The notes beneath the pieces were generated by a model that worked only from the letters and a program-made list of their open reading frames with translations, was not told where the DNA came from and searched no databases. From NCBI GenBank assembly GCA_019309815.1, contig JAFDFO010000001.1, positions 1 through 33,372 on the forward strand: a DNA stretch of 33,372 bases. The letters are read 5' to 3'. Position 1 is the stretch's first letter; every line of letters starts with the position of its first letter. The translations under genes were made by a program, and so were the position numbers. The DNA is from Deltaproteobacteria bacterium. Lineage in GTDB: Bacteria > Desulfobacterota > Desulfobacteria > Desulfobacterales > C00003060. Of the stretch, positions 25,721 to 33,372 are shown piece after piece.

Positions 25721-27130
25721 CTATGCTTCTGTCTTAATCGTCACGTAATACTGCTGGTTACCTCGCTGTATCAGAAGGGCGGCTGTTTTCTTCTGCCGGT
25801 ATTTAATGACCGCTCTTTTGAAATCATCGAGGGCCTTAACTTCCACTTCATTGACCCTGCGAATGACATCGCCTGGCTGGGCACCTATGCGATCAAGGTA
25901 GCAGTCGGGGCGGACCTCCGTCACCATCACACCGTCCTTGGCGGCTATCTTGTACTTGAGACGCGCCGAGGAAGAGATACCTATCACACGCACCCCGAAT
26001 GACTTGTAGCCCAAATCCTCTGCCAATTCTTCGGGAAACGTACGCGAGTGAACCCGAAAAGGCTGGGCTTTGCCCTGTCTCCATATGGCTAGCGGGATCG
26101 TGTCTCCGGCAGAAAAGTCCTCAATGCCGGCATGGTAGATTTCCTCGGAGGTGACACGCCTTTTGCCTATCTTGGTGACGACATCACCCGGTTTCAGGCC
26201 TGCTTCCTGGGCCGGGCTGTGGGCTGTCACGTCAGATACCAGAACACCATCTCCCTGGGGGATCTGGAGGTACTGAGAGAGCTTCTCATCGACATCCTGG
26301 ATGCTGAGGCCGAGCCACGGGATGTGGATTTCCCCGTACCTTATGAGGTCTTCTACAACCCGCCTCGCCTTGTTGATTGGTATGGCAAAACCGATCCCCT
26401 GGGCTTTGGAATAGATGGCGGTGTTTATCCCGATCAGCTCCCCGTTGATGTTCAGGAGAGGGCCCCCGCTGTTTCCAGGGTTGATCGAGGCATCAGTCTG
26501 GATGAAATCCCGATATGTACGGTTTTCAGCCTGAATGGAACGGTTCAGGGCGCTGATCACGCCGGTGGTCACTGTATTGGAAAATCCAAAAGGGTTCCCG
26601 ATGGCAATCACGGTTTCTCCGATCATGAGATCTTCTGAATTGCCCATCTGAATCGCAGGCAGTGGATCATTGGACTGGATATGAAGGACCGCGAGGTCAA
26701 AATCAGGGGCCGCACCCACAAGCTTCGCCTCGAATTCCCGTTCATCCCTCAGGACAACAGTAATTCTAGCGCTTCTGGCAATGACATGTTCATTGGTGAG
26801 GATGTAGCCGCGCTCCCCATCAATGACGACCCCCGACCCCAAACTGCTTCGTTTGTAACGTCTCTGGTAGTTGGGTTCGAAAAAGTCCTTGAAAAAAGAG
26901 TCGAAAAACGGATCTATGCCAAAATCAAAGAATGGGTTGGAGCGAGCCCGCACCTCATATTCACTGCTGATATTGACCACCGCAGGACTCACGTTTCTTA
27001 CTGCCTTTACAACAGCGCTTTCCCTCGGAAAATCCGCCGGGGCGGCACTACCGGACAGAAAGAGATTAAGGCCGAGCGCCACAAGGGCCATAGCCGGAAG
27101 TCTACAGAAAAGAAGCCTTGCACGAAACAT
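25721..27130 (-). CDS. Periplasmic serine protease, DegP/HtrA (Do) family
   Basis: This envelope quality-control protease has a signal peptide (MFRARLLFCRLPAMALVALG, cleavage around SGSAA), a trypsin-like domain and two PDZ domains. The triad is H in LTNEHVIARS, D in DFDLAVLHI and S in NPGNSGGPLLN. PDZ1 follows IPWLGLSIQDVDE and PDZ2 covers SARLKYKIAAKDGVMVTEV to DDFKRAVI. The start at 27130 is chosen because the signal peptide begins there and a GGGGGGAGT Shine-Dalgarno lies just upstream. The frame stays open to an ATG at 27334, but that would bury the signal peptide. About 469 residues is typical. It is divergent from the neighbouring radical SAM gene. Confidence 0.93.
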   Translation of the reverse strand: MFRARLLFCRLPAMALVALGLNLFLSGSAAPADFPRESAVVKAVRNVSPAVVNISSEYEVRARSNPFFDFGIDPFFDSFFKDFFEPNYQRRYKRSSLGSGVVIDGERGYILTNEHVIARSARITVVLRDEREFEAKLVGAAPDFDLAVLHIQSNDPLPAIQMGNSEDLMIGETVIAIGNPFGFSNTVTTGVISALNRSIQAENRTYRDFIQTDASINPGNSGGPLLNINGELIGINTAIYSKAQGIGFAIPINKARRVVEDLIRYGEIHIPWLGLSIQDVDEKLSQYLQIPQGDGVLVSDVTAHSPAQEAGLKPGDVVTKIGKRRVTSEEIYHAGIEDFSAGDTIPLAIWRQGKAQPFRVHSRTFPEELAEDLGYKSFGVRVIGISSSARLKYKIAAKDGVMVTEVRPDCYLDRIGAQPGDVIRRVNEVEVKALDDFKRAVIKYRQKKTAALLIQRGNQQYYVTIKTEA

Positions 27131-27383
27131 ATGGACTCCCCCCAACCTCACTAAGGCGTTAAGAAGCCGGTGCATACTCTGATCCTGGGCCTGTGGCCGT
27201 TTACTACCCAACAAATGTGCCACTTCTTTAGGCTTCAATTCCTTTTCCAGGTATGCCATCATTGTTTGTGGAAACGGTTGAATGTTTGAACCAGCAATTT
27301 TCGTGCCTGGATAACCGAGAATAAACCAATGCATGGAGTTTGGGTGTCAAAGAAAAAGAAATACTATAATTAACAAGGAAGCC
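27131..27383. other. Divergent intergenic region degP / radical SAM gene
   Basis: No separate gene is supported. The degP frame remains open on the minus strand through most of it. TATAAT at 27365-27370 on the plus strand lies too close to the ATG at 27384, and its -35 is poor. No clear promoter is seen. Confidence 0.35.
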
Positions 27384-29900
27384 ATGTCCCGTCAATCTTT
27401 GGAAGAGATATTACCTTTGGTCCAGAACCCCAGCCATTATCTGGGCACAGAGATCAATGCGCTCAAAAAGGACCCGGGGACAATCAGGCTACGGTTTGCT
27501 CTCGCTTTCCCCGATCTATACGACATAGGGACGAGCCACGTTGGCATCCAGATCTTGTACCATATCCTCAACGCCCGGGAGGGGGTCGCAGCAGAAAGAG
27601 TTTTTGCACCGGGAAGAGACCTTGAGGCAAGGATGCGGGATGAAGGCTGCCCCATTTGTTCGCTTGAGAGCCGCACCCCTCTTTCAGCCTTTGATATCAT
27701 AGGGTTCAGCCTGCTGTATGAACTAAATTTTACAAACATTTTGACGATGTTAGACTTGTCCGGGGTGCCGTTTTATTCGCGGGATCGAGATGCATCGCAT
27801 CCTTTTATTATTGCCGGGGGCCCATGCACCTTCAATCCGGAACCGCTTGCCGACTTCTTCGATGCTATGGTCATCGGAGATGGCGAGGAGGTGGCAATTG
27901 AGCTTGCTCAAGCCTGGCTGGAATCAAAGGATGCCGGAGACGACCGCGAGGGGACCCTCAAGAGGTGGTCAAAACTGCAGGGGGTCTACGTGCCGTCGTT
28001 CTTTGAAGCAGATGCGGACCCTGAAGGCTTCCAGACTCTAAAGCCTCGTTTTCCAGAGTACGGGACCGTGCATAAGGCCGTAGTCAATGACCTGAACCAG
28101 TCTCCTTATCCCGATTGTCCGGTGGTACCTTTTGGAAAACCCGTTCACGATCGGCTGAGTCTTGAGATTTCGCGCGGTTGCACCAGGGGGTGCCGGTTCT
28201 GTCAGGCCGGGATGATCTATCGCCCCGTGCGGGAAAGGGCGCCCGACACGGTTCTCTCCTTGGCGGAACGTGCCCTGGCGAACACGGGCTACGGAAACCT
28301 CTCACTCCTCTCGCTAAGTACCGGTGATTACTGTGCAATCCACACGCTTATGGAGGGCCTGATGGACCGGTGCGCGCCAGAGAGAATCGCGGTGTCCCTC
28401 CCGTCCCTTCGGGTTGGAAGTCTCACCGAGTCGCTTATGACCCAGATCAAGCGGGTCAGAAAAACGGGGTTCACAATAGCCCCGGAGGCCGGAAGCCAGC
28501 GACTCCGCGAAGTGATCAACAAGAATATTAGCGAGCAGGACCTGGAAGAGACGGTTCAGAACGCTTTTGGCTTGGGATGGCAGCTGATCAAGCTCTACTT
28601 TATGATCGGTTTGCCTACGGAAACAGAAGCAGATTTGGATGCGATTGTTGAATTGGTGAAGCGACTCCAAAAGGTTCGTGGCCGGAACGGACGCAATAGG
28701 CAGATTACCGTGAGCGTCTCCACCTTTATTCCAAAGGCTCACACCCCTTTCCAGTGGTGTTCCCAAATGTCGGTCGATGAGAGCCGGGACAAGATCCACA
28801 TGCTCCGAAGCGAGTTGAGGGGCGGTCGCCTTCGCTTCAAGTGGCAGAACCCCGAGATGAGTCTTCTTGAGGGACTGTGGGCGCGAGGTGACAGAAGATT
28901 GAGTCGGCTGTTGGTCAAGGCCTATGAGGCGGGCTGCCGTTTTGACGGATGGAGCGATCACTTTCAGTATAAACGATGGAAAGAGGCCATTGAAGCGTGC
29001 GGCGTGGATGTGGACTTCTACACGACGCGGTCAAGGGATCTTTCGGAACCCCTTCCCTGGGACCATATTAACTCCGGGGTGTCCAAAGAGTTTCTCAAGC
29101 AGGAGTGGGGAAGGGCCTTGGATCGGCAGGAGACTCCGGATTGCCGGCATGGGGACTGCCACCTGTGCGGCCTCTGCGACTTTGACGTACTTAAACCCGT
29201 GGTATTTGAGACGCATGAGGCGGTCCAAGCAGGTCGTGAGGTTCGGCGTAGTGAAGAAGAGGGCCCTTACAAGAAGCTTCGGGTTTCTTACGCCAAGCGC
29301 GGACCTGCCCGTTACTTCGGACACCTGGAACTTGTTAATATCTTCGTCCGGGCCTTGCGGCGAGCGGGGATTCCCTTGCGATTCTCGATGGGGTTTCATC
29401 CGGCCCCAAAGATTTCCTTCGAATGTGCCCTTCCTGTGGGGACCGAGAGCCTGGAAGAGCACTTCACGATCCAGGTCCCCCTGCGTGTTTCACGTGAAAC
29501 AATCCTGGAGCGGGTAGGCCCGCAGCTCCCAGAGGGACTCACCTTTTCGGCGTGCAAAGCGGTAGATCGGTCTCCTGCGGAGGCAGGGCCAAGACGCTTT
29601 CACTACACGGTGACTTTGAAAGAAGGGGCTTTTTCGGAGAGCAAGCTTAGTGAATTTTTGAAAAAAACCGAATGGCCGTTCACGCGGACGAACCGGAAAG
29701 GCCGGTCCAGGACCATAGATCTCAGGCCCGTCGTGAAGGAGCTGAATCTCCCGTCCGTGGACAGAGCTGACATGATCCTTGAGGAAAGCGATGGTTACAG
29801 TGTCCGGCCAACAGATGTGCTTGGTTCTGTCTTTGGCCTGTCTGAAGAAGCCTTGAAGCCGGTCAGCATCATAAAAAGCCCTGCTTCTAAGGATGATTGA
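27384..29900 (+). CDS. B12-binding-type radical SAM protein fused to a DUF2344 domain (TIGR03960/TIGR03936)
   Basis: The 838-residue protein is a two-part fusion. The first ~620 residues are a TIGR03960-type radical SAM enzyme: an N-terminal cobalamin-binding-like fold (RFALAFPDLYDIGTSHVG, GGPCTFNPEPLADFFD) and the cluster motif C266-x3-C270-x2-C273 in SRGCTRGCRFCQAG. A cysteine-rich linker (CRHGDCHLCGLCDF) follows, then a DUF2344 domain (KLRVSYAKRGPARYFGHLE, FSMGFHPAPKISFECALPVG). Such fusions are common in Desulfobacterota, usually near rng and ribosomal genes, which suggests an RNA-related role, but function is unproven. An AAGGAAG Shine-Dalgarno supports ATG 27384 over the in-frame ATG 27333. 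A perfect parS lies inside the gene. Confidence 0.9.
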   Translation: MSRQSLEEILPLVQNPSHYLGTEINALKKDPGTIRLRFALAFPDLYDIGTSHVGIQILYHILNAREGVAAERVFAPGRDLEARMRDEGCPICSLESRTPLSAFDIIGFSLLYELNFTNILTMLDLSGVPFYSRDRDASHPFIIAGGPCTFNPEPLADFFDAMVIGDGEEVAIELAQAWLESKDAGDDREGTLKRWSKLQGVYVPSFFEADADPEGFQTLKPRFPEYGTVHKAVVNDLNQSPYPDCPVVPFGKPVHDRLSLEISRGCTRGCRFCQAGMIYRPVRERAPDTVLSLAERALANTGYGNLSLLSLSTGDYCAIHTLMEGLMDRCAPERIAVSLPSLRVGSLTESLMTQIKRVRKTGFTIAPEAGSQRLREVINKNISEQDLEETVQNAFGLGWQLIKLYFMIGLPTETEADLDAIVELVKRLQKVRGRNGRNRQITVSVSTFIPKAHTPFQWCSQMSVDESRDKIHMLRSELRGGRLRFKWQNPEMSLLEGLWARGDRRLSRLLVKAYEAGCRFDGWSDHFQYKRWKEAIEACGVDVDFYTTRSRDLSEPLPWDHINSGVSKEFLKQEWGRALDRQETPDCRHGDCHLCGLCDFDVLKPVVFETHEAVQAGREVRRSEEEGPYKKLRVSYAKRGPARYFGHLELVNIFVRALRRAGIPLRFSMGFHPAPKISFECALPVGTESLEEHFTIQVPLRVSRETILERVGPQLPEGLTFSACKAVDRSPAEAGPRRFHYTVTLKEGAFSESKLSEFLKKTEWPFTRTNRKGRSRTIDLRPVVKELNLPSVDRADMILEESDGYSVRPTDVLGSVFGLSEEALKPVSIIKSPASKDD
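29486..29501. other. parS-like centromere site 2
   Basis: TGTTTCACGTGAAACA is the exact 16-bp parS palindrome bound by chromosomal ParB. It lies in the DUF2344-coding part of the radical SAM gene, encoding RVSRET. Confidence 0.85.
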
Positions 29901-30044
29901 ACTCCGATAGCGTGAGCATGGCGGGTCCTGCGGGGAAACATTGGACCGCAACAGCCGAGCTCTAGTCCGATCGAAAATGCCGTGACATGAGTCTGTTATT
30001 TCTACTCCAGGTATATCAAAGACGATCACAAGTGTCTTCTAGAG

Positions 30045-30350
30045 CGGTTGTGAAAAATATGTTCCGTTTTGAACCATTTGTGAGGAGCTGGCAGGGGGTA
30101 TCTCTTTTGGAAGTCAGGTCACCGAATATTTCCTGACAGGTACCACGACGGCACGGATCTTCTACACAGCCTTGACCCATGTACAAACACGCTACCCAGC
30201 GTGTAAGGGGTGCTGCCGTGTGCCTGGCCTGTAGCGTTCCGTACATGTTGCCTCCGATGAGCGGAGAGGGGAATTGACCTGATTCAAAAAGAGATACCCC
30301 CTGCCAGCCTAACAAGACTGCCGTGAAAGGAATATATTTTTGACAATCAC
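30045..30350. mobile_element. MITE-like palindromic element with long terminal inverted repeats
   Basis: The two halves are inverted copies. The inner arms 30087-30121 and 30275-30308 match in nearly every position over ~34 bp (starting GCTGGCAGGGGGTATCTC). Weaker outer arms (TTGTGAAAAATATGTTCC at 30048 against TTGTCAAAAATATATTCC read inward from 30346) extend the palindrome. The interior has no gene and further paired segments (CATGTAC near 30178 and GTACATG near 30242). A non-autonomous transposon is the best explanation; a giant leader hairpin for the next gene is the alternative. Target duplications are unclear. Confidence 0.55.
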
Positions 30351-30385
30351 TATATGCCTGGACTCTGCCATGGGGGAGTTGGACA

Positions 30386-30841
30386 ATGAAGGGAATAATG
30401 TTGAAATGTATGTGGTCAGCAATCCTTGTGTTGCTCTTCTCCTTTCCGAAGGCAGTGGTTGTGAGTGCTTCGGAGGTTGGCAAAATCACGTTGTCCTACG
30501 ATATTATTGAGAAGGACACCGCTGACACTGGCCATACATTGACTCTCACCGTCCACCTCAAGATCAAGAATATCGGGGGAAGTGCCATCGACAACGTCAC
30601 TGCACATGTGGCCGGAACCGAAGGAATGGCCGTGGGTCTCGACAATATCTTCTTCGGACTAATAGAAAACGGCCAAACGCTGACAAGCGAACAATTTGAC
30701 CTTGTTGTTGAAACAGGCAATTCGCAGGACGTTCAACCGGGAATTGTGTGGGAAGTTGAATACTGGACGAGATATGGGACCGGTGTTGTCGAGCAGGTCT
30801 CGACCCCTTTTGGACAGAGTTCCTGCAAGCCCCTTCGTTGA
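30386..30841 (+). CDS. Secreted hypothetical protein, beta-sandwich-like
   Basis: The 151-residue product starts with a signal peptide (LKCMWSAILVLLFSFPKAVVVSASE). The rest alternates hydrophobic strands, such as TLTLTVHLKIKNIGGSAIDNVTAHV and WEVEYWTRYGTGVVEQV, reminiscent of CARDB/DUF11-type extracellular beta domains; this is a fold-level guess. A GGGGGAG motif lies 8 bases before the ATG. The MITE-like palindrome sits just upstream. No function is assigned. Confidence 0.65.
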   Translation: MKGIMLKCMWSAILVLLFSFPKAVVVSASEVGKITLSYDIIEKDTADTGHTLTLTVHLKIKNIGGSAIDNVTAHVAGTEGMAVGLDNIFFGLIENGQTLTSEQFDLVVETGNSQDVQPGIVWEVEYWTRYGTGVVEQVSTPFGQSSCKPLR

Positions 30842-30921
30842 CAAGGGATTGCATGCCCTGGCGAACCTATCTTTCAGTTTCCGATGATTATCCGAGGCCC
30901 TGCCTCTTAGGAGTGTAACTA

Positions 30922-32193
30922 ATGAAGAAACATGTCAAGGAGAAGGTGAACCCGGATCACGTGGGGGAGGTGTTGAAAGAGATTGGGTTTGATTGTGAGA
31001 CCCTTCTGAATAACATTAACGACGGTGTGGCCATAGTAAACAATCAAGGATACATTGTATTTCAAAACACAGTCAGCCGGCAAAGGACAGGGATGTCGTT
31101 TAAGGGTTTACATTTTTCGAAGATTGTCAGTGACAATGACCTAGACAGTGCCAACTTGCTTTTTGAAAGGGCCATGAGTGGAGAACAGCGCGCCCCCTTT
31201 GAATTCACACATTCCAAACCTGACGGTGAAGAATTGACAGTGGAGTTCAGTGCCCGAACAATTCTGAGAGACGGTAAGGCCATCGCCTTTGTAGTGGTTT
31301 CGCGGGACATTACAGAGCGCAGAAAGATGGAGGCAGCTTTGCGGCAAAGCGAGGAGAAATATCGGATCCTGGTTGACCATTCCCTGGAAGGAATCGCCAT
31401 TGCTCAAGGACTTCCACCTCGCCTCATATTCGCAAACCCTGCCCTGGCAGAGCTCCTTGGCTATACTGTTGAAGAACTCACATCCCTTGAACCCGATCAG
31501 TTGGCAACACTCGTAGACGTTGAATATCAAGACATGTTCTGGGGACGCTATAGAGATCGTGTCCAGGGGAAATCTGTTCCACCTCAGTATGAGGTCCTGG
31601 TAGTCAGAAAGGACGGCCGCAAACGCTGGATAGAAATGTTCGCCAACCGAATCGAATATCATGGAGAGCCCGCGGTTCAGGCAGTCTTCATTGACATCAC
31701 AGAGCGGAAATTGGCACGGGAAGCACTCAAGAGCGCCCACGATGAATTGGAAGAACGGGTGAAAGAGCGCACCACCCAGCTTGAGGAGGTAAACAGTGCA
31801 TTGAGAGTTTTGCTCAAGCAACGAGATCGCGACAAGGCAGAGCTTGAAAACAAGGTTGTGTTAAACGTCAAAGAGCTTGTTGTCCCCTATGCGGAAAAGC
31901 TGAGGACGAGGCTTACGGATGAGAAACAAATCGCCTACCTGAACGTACTGGAATCGAACCTGAACGACATTATTTCACCATTCGCTCACAAGTTGTCCTC
32001 CAGGTATTCGAGTCTCACGCCCATGGAGATTCGAACGGCACAATTCATAAAGGACGGAAGAACTTCGAAAGAGATAGCCGACTTACTTAATTTGTCCAGC
32101 AGAACGATTGAGTCTCACAGGAAGAATATCAGAACGAAGATGGGCTTGCATGGCAGGAAGGCAAATCTCAGGTCCTACCTTTTGTCCATGTAA
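30922..32193 (+). CDS. PAS-PAS sensor protein with C-terminal LuxR-type HTH
   Basis: The 423-residue cytoplasmic regulator has PAS1 (about 25-135, ending VVVSRDITERRKMEAAL), PAS2 (about 140-260, ending VFIDITERKLAREAL), a coiled-coil linker (about 265-320, HDELEERVKERTTQLEEV) and a LuxR/FixJ HTH (about 360-420, LTPMEIRTAQFIKDGRTSKEIADLLNL and SSRTIESHRKNIRTKMG). No receiver, kinase or membrane segment is visible, so it likely senses an intracellular cue directly and binds DNA. AGGAGTG precedes the ATG. It may control the flanking secreted protein or cytochrome genes, which is inference. Confidence 0.88.
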   Translation: MKKHVKEKVNPDHVGEVLKEIGFDCETLLNNINDGVAIVNNQGYIVFQNTVSRQRTGMSFKGLHFSKIVSDNDLDSANLLFERAMSGEQRAPFEFTHSKPDGEELTVEFSARTILRDGKAIAFVVVSRDITERRKMEAALRQSEEKYRILVDHSLEGIAIAQGLPPRLIFANPALAELLGYTVEELTSLEPDQLATLVDVEYQDMFWGRYRDRVQGKSVPPQYEVLVVRKDGRKRWIEMFANRIEYHGEPAVQAVFIDITERKLAREALKSAHDELEERVKERTTQLEEVNSALRVLLKQRDRDKAELENKVVLNVKELVVPYAEKLRTRLTDEKQIAYLNVLESNLNDIISPFAHKLSSRYSSLTPMEIRTAQFIKDGRTSKEIADLLNLSSRTIESHRKNIRTKMGLHGRKANLRSYLLSM

Positions 32194-32380
32194 AAATACG
32201 GATCATCTCCCCATTAGTTGTAATTAAGGCCAAATAAAAGGGTTGTCTCCAATTGAACAGGCGTTATCCCAGAGGGGTCAAGGGGTCCGGGATTCAAGGG
32301 TTCGAGTGAAATACTTTAAGAACTACTGAAGGATCCAGGGGGTCGAGGGTCCAGGGATTCAAGTGAAAAGCAAAAAAATA

Positions 32381-32575
32381 TTGAAGACCCCTCCAGCAAG
32401 CTGGAAGTAATGTTCTGCCTCACGGCAGTGCTTCGCAGCGACCGAAAGGAACACTGCCATTTTCAGAGTCGCACGCTAACCTTTATCCACACTCTGGCGG
32501 GCCGCAGCCCCGCTTAACGGGATCTCTGCTAGGCTCCGACAAGCTACGGGGAATGCGCTGGCTATTGCGGTTCAA
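32381..32575 (+). mobile_element. ~195-bp insertion in cassette copy 2 (repeat copy B)
   Basis: Cassette copy 1 reads AAAAAATATTCAAAGAAA without a break. Here the same sequence is split after AAAAAATA and resumes at TTCAAAGAAA. The inserted stretch begins TTGAAG, ends near GCGGTTCAA and shares its ends and left half with 8122-8300. Small hairpins (CCAGCAAGCTGG at 32393) are present; no gene is. Exact ends are ambiguous by a few bases because target and element share TT/TTCAA. Confidence 0.65.
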
Positions 32576-32580
32576 AGAAA

Positions 32581-32721
32581 CGAAGCCAGATTTTGTTGGC
32601 AGGAGATTTGGGCCTCATTGAAAAAAGTGAATTGGGCACACTAAAGAAAGACATCGCAGAAATCGAAAGAATGTTAACGGCGCTGATAAAGTCTTTAGAA
32701 AACAAGCCCTTGAATCCTTGA
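32581..32721 (+). pseudogene. 3' fragment of a four-helix-bundle (S23/IVP-like) gene
   Basis: The frame encodes QILLAGDLGLIEKSELG followed by TLKKDIAEIERMLTALIKSLEN and ends PLNP-stop, matching the C-terminal helices of TIGR02436 four-helix-bundle proteins. Start codon and the N-terminal ~two thirds are missing. It is better preserved than the relic at 23983-24123. Confidence 0.62.
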
Positions 32722-32808
32722 CCCCTTGATTCCTCGAACCCTCTTCTCCAACTAAATTGGAGAAGAACCAAAAATACTGATTTTCACTATTCAGTCGTCC
32801 GATAGCAG

Positions 32809-32836
32809 GCAGGGTAAGAAATGGCCCTGCTTTTTT
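32809..32836 (+). terminator. Intrinsic terminator
   Basis: GCAGGG (32809-32814) pairs with CCCTGC (32825-32830) around a 10-nt loop and runs into six Ts. It would end plus-strand transcription through the PAS-LuxR gene and cassette copy 2. Confidence 0.7.
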
Positions 32837-33062
32837 GTCTCAATGTGCATATATGTTGGGATTTGGTCATTTCCGCCGAAATAAAAGAGTACTGCTAAGG
32901 CCCCCCTGCCTGTGCGGTTTGTTTTATTGCTGACAGGTGGCATTTTGTTGACAGATTACAACCTCAAATACCCGACGTCGAGGGTCTTTCTTTGTGCATC
33001 AGGGGTTAATTACATGAAACCTATAGATAAAAGCTTGGGAATGATTTTTGGGTACGGTTCTT
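32837..33062. other. Non-coding upstream region of the cytochrome gene
   Basis: No gene is seen. TTGACA occurs near 32948 but lacks a matching -10. The region carries no copy of the repeats described above. Confidence 0.3.
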
Positions 33063-33079
33063 GCTATTGATTCAATAGC
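33063..33079. promoter_or_regulatory. Palindromic operator candidate upstream of the cytochrome gene
   Basis: GCTATTGATTCAATAGC is a perfect 7-bp inverted repeat with a 3-nt centre, ending 57 bp before the ATG at 33137. Position and symmetry fit a dimeric regulator site; the binding protein is unknown. Confidence 0.35.
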
Positions 33080-33136
33080 GCAGCATTGTAGTATTTACGC
33101 CATGATAAGCAGGACCATAGTCAGGGGGAGTGGACA

Positions 33137-33372
33137 ATGAAAATGGCAAGATTCAGGGTACGATATCTGCCCAAGATAGGTCTAATCATTTTCGGAGTAT
33201 TGGTGTGGGTATTGATGGCGAGTGATTCCATTGCATGGTTCCCCGCCACGTACGTTGATTCGGCTCATGGCAATACCTCGCAAGGGGTCAATCGCTCAAA
33301 CGTCGTGACGGATCCGGATCATCCGGATGCCTACAATATAGGAGAGTGTGCGCACTGCCATGACACCTTTAA
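33137..33372 (+). CDS. Exported c-type cytochrome, 5' end only
   Basis: The first 78 codons are present; the gene runs off the window. An N-terminal signal/anchor segment (IGLIIFGVLVWVLMASDSIA) is followed by YVDSAHGN, a motif often seen in multihaem cytochromes, and by CAHCH, a covalent haem c site. GGGGGAG lies 8 bases before the ATG, in the same context as the secreted-protein gene at 30386. Number of haems and partner are unknown. Confidence 0.72.
   Translation, partial: MKMARFRVRYLPKIGLIIFGVLVWVLMASDSIAWFPATYVDSAHGNTSQGVNRSNVVTDPDHPDAYNIGECAHCHDTF

Larger units (their letters stand above)
32199..32769 (+). repeat. S23-relic repeat cassette, copy 2 (interrupted)
   Basis: This is an inverted copy of 23948-24258, starting five bases after the PAS-LuxR stop. 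It is ~260 bp longer than copy 1. About 195 bp are explained by the insertion at 32381-32575, and ~65 bp by an extra block of GGGTTCGAG/GGATCCAGG-type units (about 32290-32350). It ends in the same TCTCCAAC...AATTGGAGAAGAACC terminal hairpin. Confidence 0.7.

Noticed and set aside
27131..27334. Longer degP start at 27334, with an HTH-like LKPKEVAHLLGSK stretch
   Set aside because: It would place ~68 residues before a clear signal peptide, whereas ATG 27130 has a good Shine-Dalgarno.
27365..27370. TATAAT as the promoter of the TIGR03960-type gene
   Set aside because: Transcription would start at or inside the ribosome binding site, and there is no acceptable -35.
32483..32491. Exact DnaA box TTATCCACA
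   Set aside because: It is isolated and lies inside the variable part of a mobile repeat; no second box or AT-rich unwinding region is nearby.
1..33372. tRNA, rRNA or CRISPR features
   Set aside because: No cloverleaf with a TTCGANTC-type arm, no rRNA core sequence and no regularly spaced repeats were seen by eye; a covariance-model scan could still reveal small RNAs.

Overview
The window looks like chromosomal DNA of a Desulfobacterota (former Deltaproteobacteria) bacterium, probably an anaerobe related to sulfate reducers. This is inferred from family-level resemblance of the housekeeping proteins, a methylmalonyl-CoA epimerase gene, a partial multihaem-type c-cytochrome and the style of the intergenic repeats. 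No rRNA, tRNA, CRISPR array or intact insertion sequence was found.

Region 1 (1-6.2 kb, minus strand): a likely operon read from a good sigma70-type promoter at 6170-6198. It encodes a NodU/CmcH-type carbamoyltransferase, a SAM methyltransferase with an N-terminal zinc-ribbon-like part, a radical SAM protein resembling the archaeosine-synthase subunit RaSEA, a CapK/PaaK-type adenylate-forming enzyme, and then the start of an unknown conserved protein cut by the window edge. The set looks like a small-molecule or glycan tailoring cluster that I cannot assign to a known product.

Region 2 (6.3-8.1 kb, minus): pyrE, a small zinc-knuckle-like protein and a J-domain protein. Region 3 (8.1-13.5 kb, plus): a repeat-bearing spacer, a TolC-like outer membrane protein, a CtpA-type S41 protease, and thiC behind a structured 358-nt leader without a recognisable TPP riboswitch.

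Region 4 (13.5-24 kb, mostly plus): genes typical of a replication-origin neighbourhood. dnaN and gyrB overlap by ATGA, with neither dnaA before them nor recF between them. Next come a thymidylate synthase-family gene, a minus-strand zinc-ribbon gene, mce, and the classic rpmH-rnpA-yidD-yidC-jag-mnmE series. Two parS-like sites lie further on, at 24279 and 29486, both inside coding sequences, which supports an origin-proximal location.

Region 5 (24.2-30 kb): degP and mltF on the minus strand, divergent from a large two-part radical SAM protein (TIGR03960/DUF2344 type). Region 6 (30-33.4 kb, plus): a palindromic MITE-like element, a secreted protein of unknown function, a PAS-PAS-LuxR regulator, and the start of an exported c-type cytochrome.

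The intergenic space carries related repeats. Two inverted copies of a cassette hold the decayed 3' end of a four-helix-bundle (S23/IVP-like) gene. They sit right after mnmE and right after the PAS-LuxR gene. The second copy is interrupted by a separate ~195-bp element that has another copy beside pyrE, so the first cassette serves as an empty-site reference.
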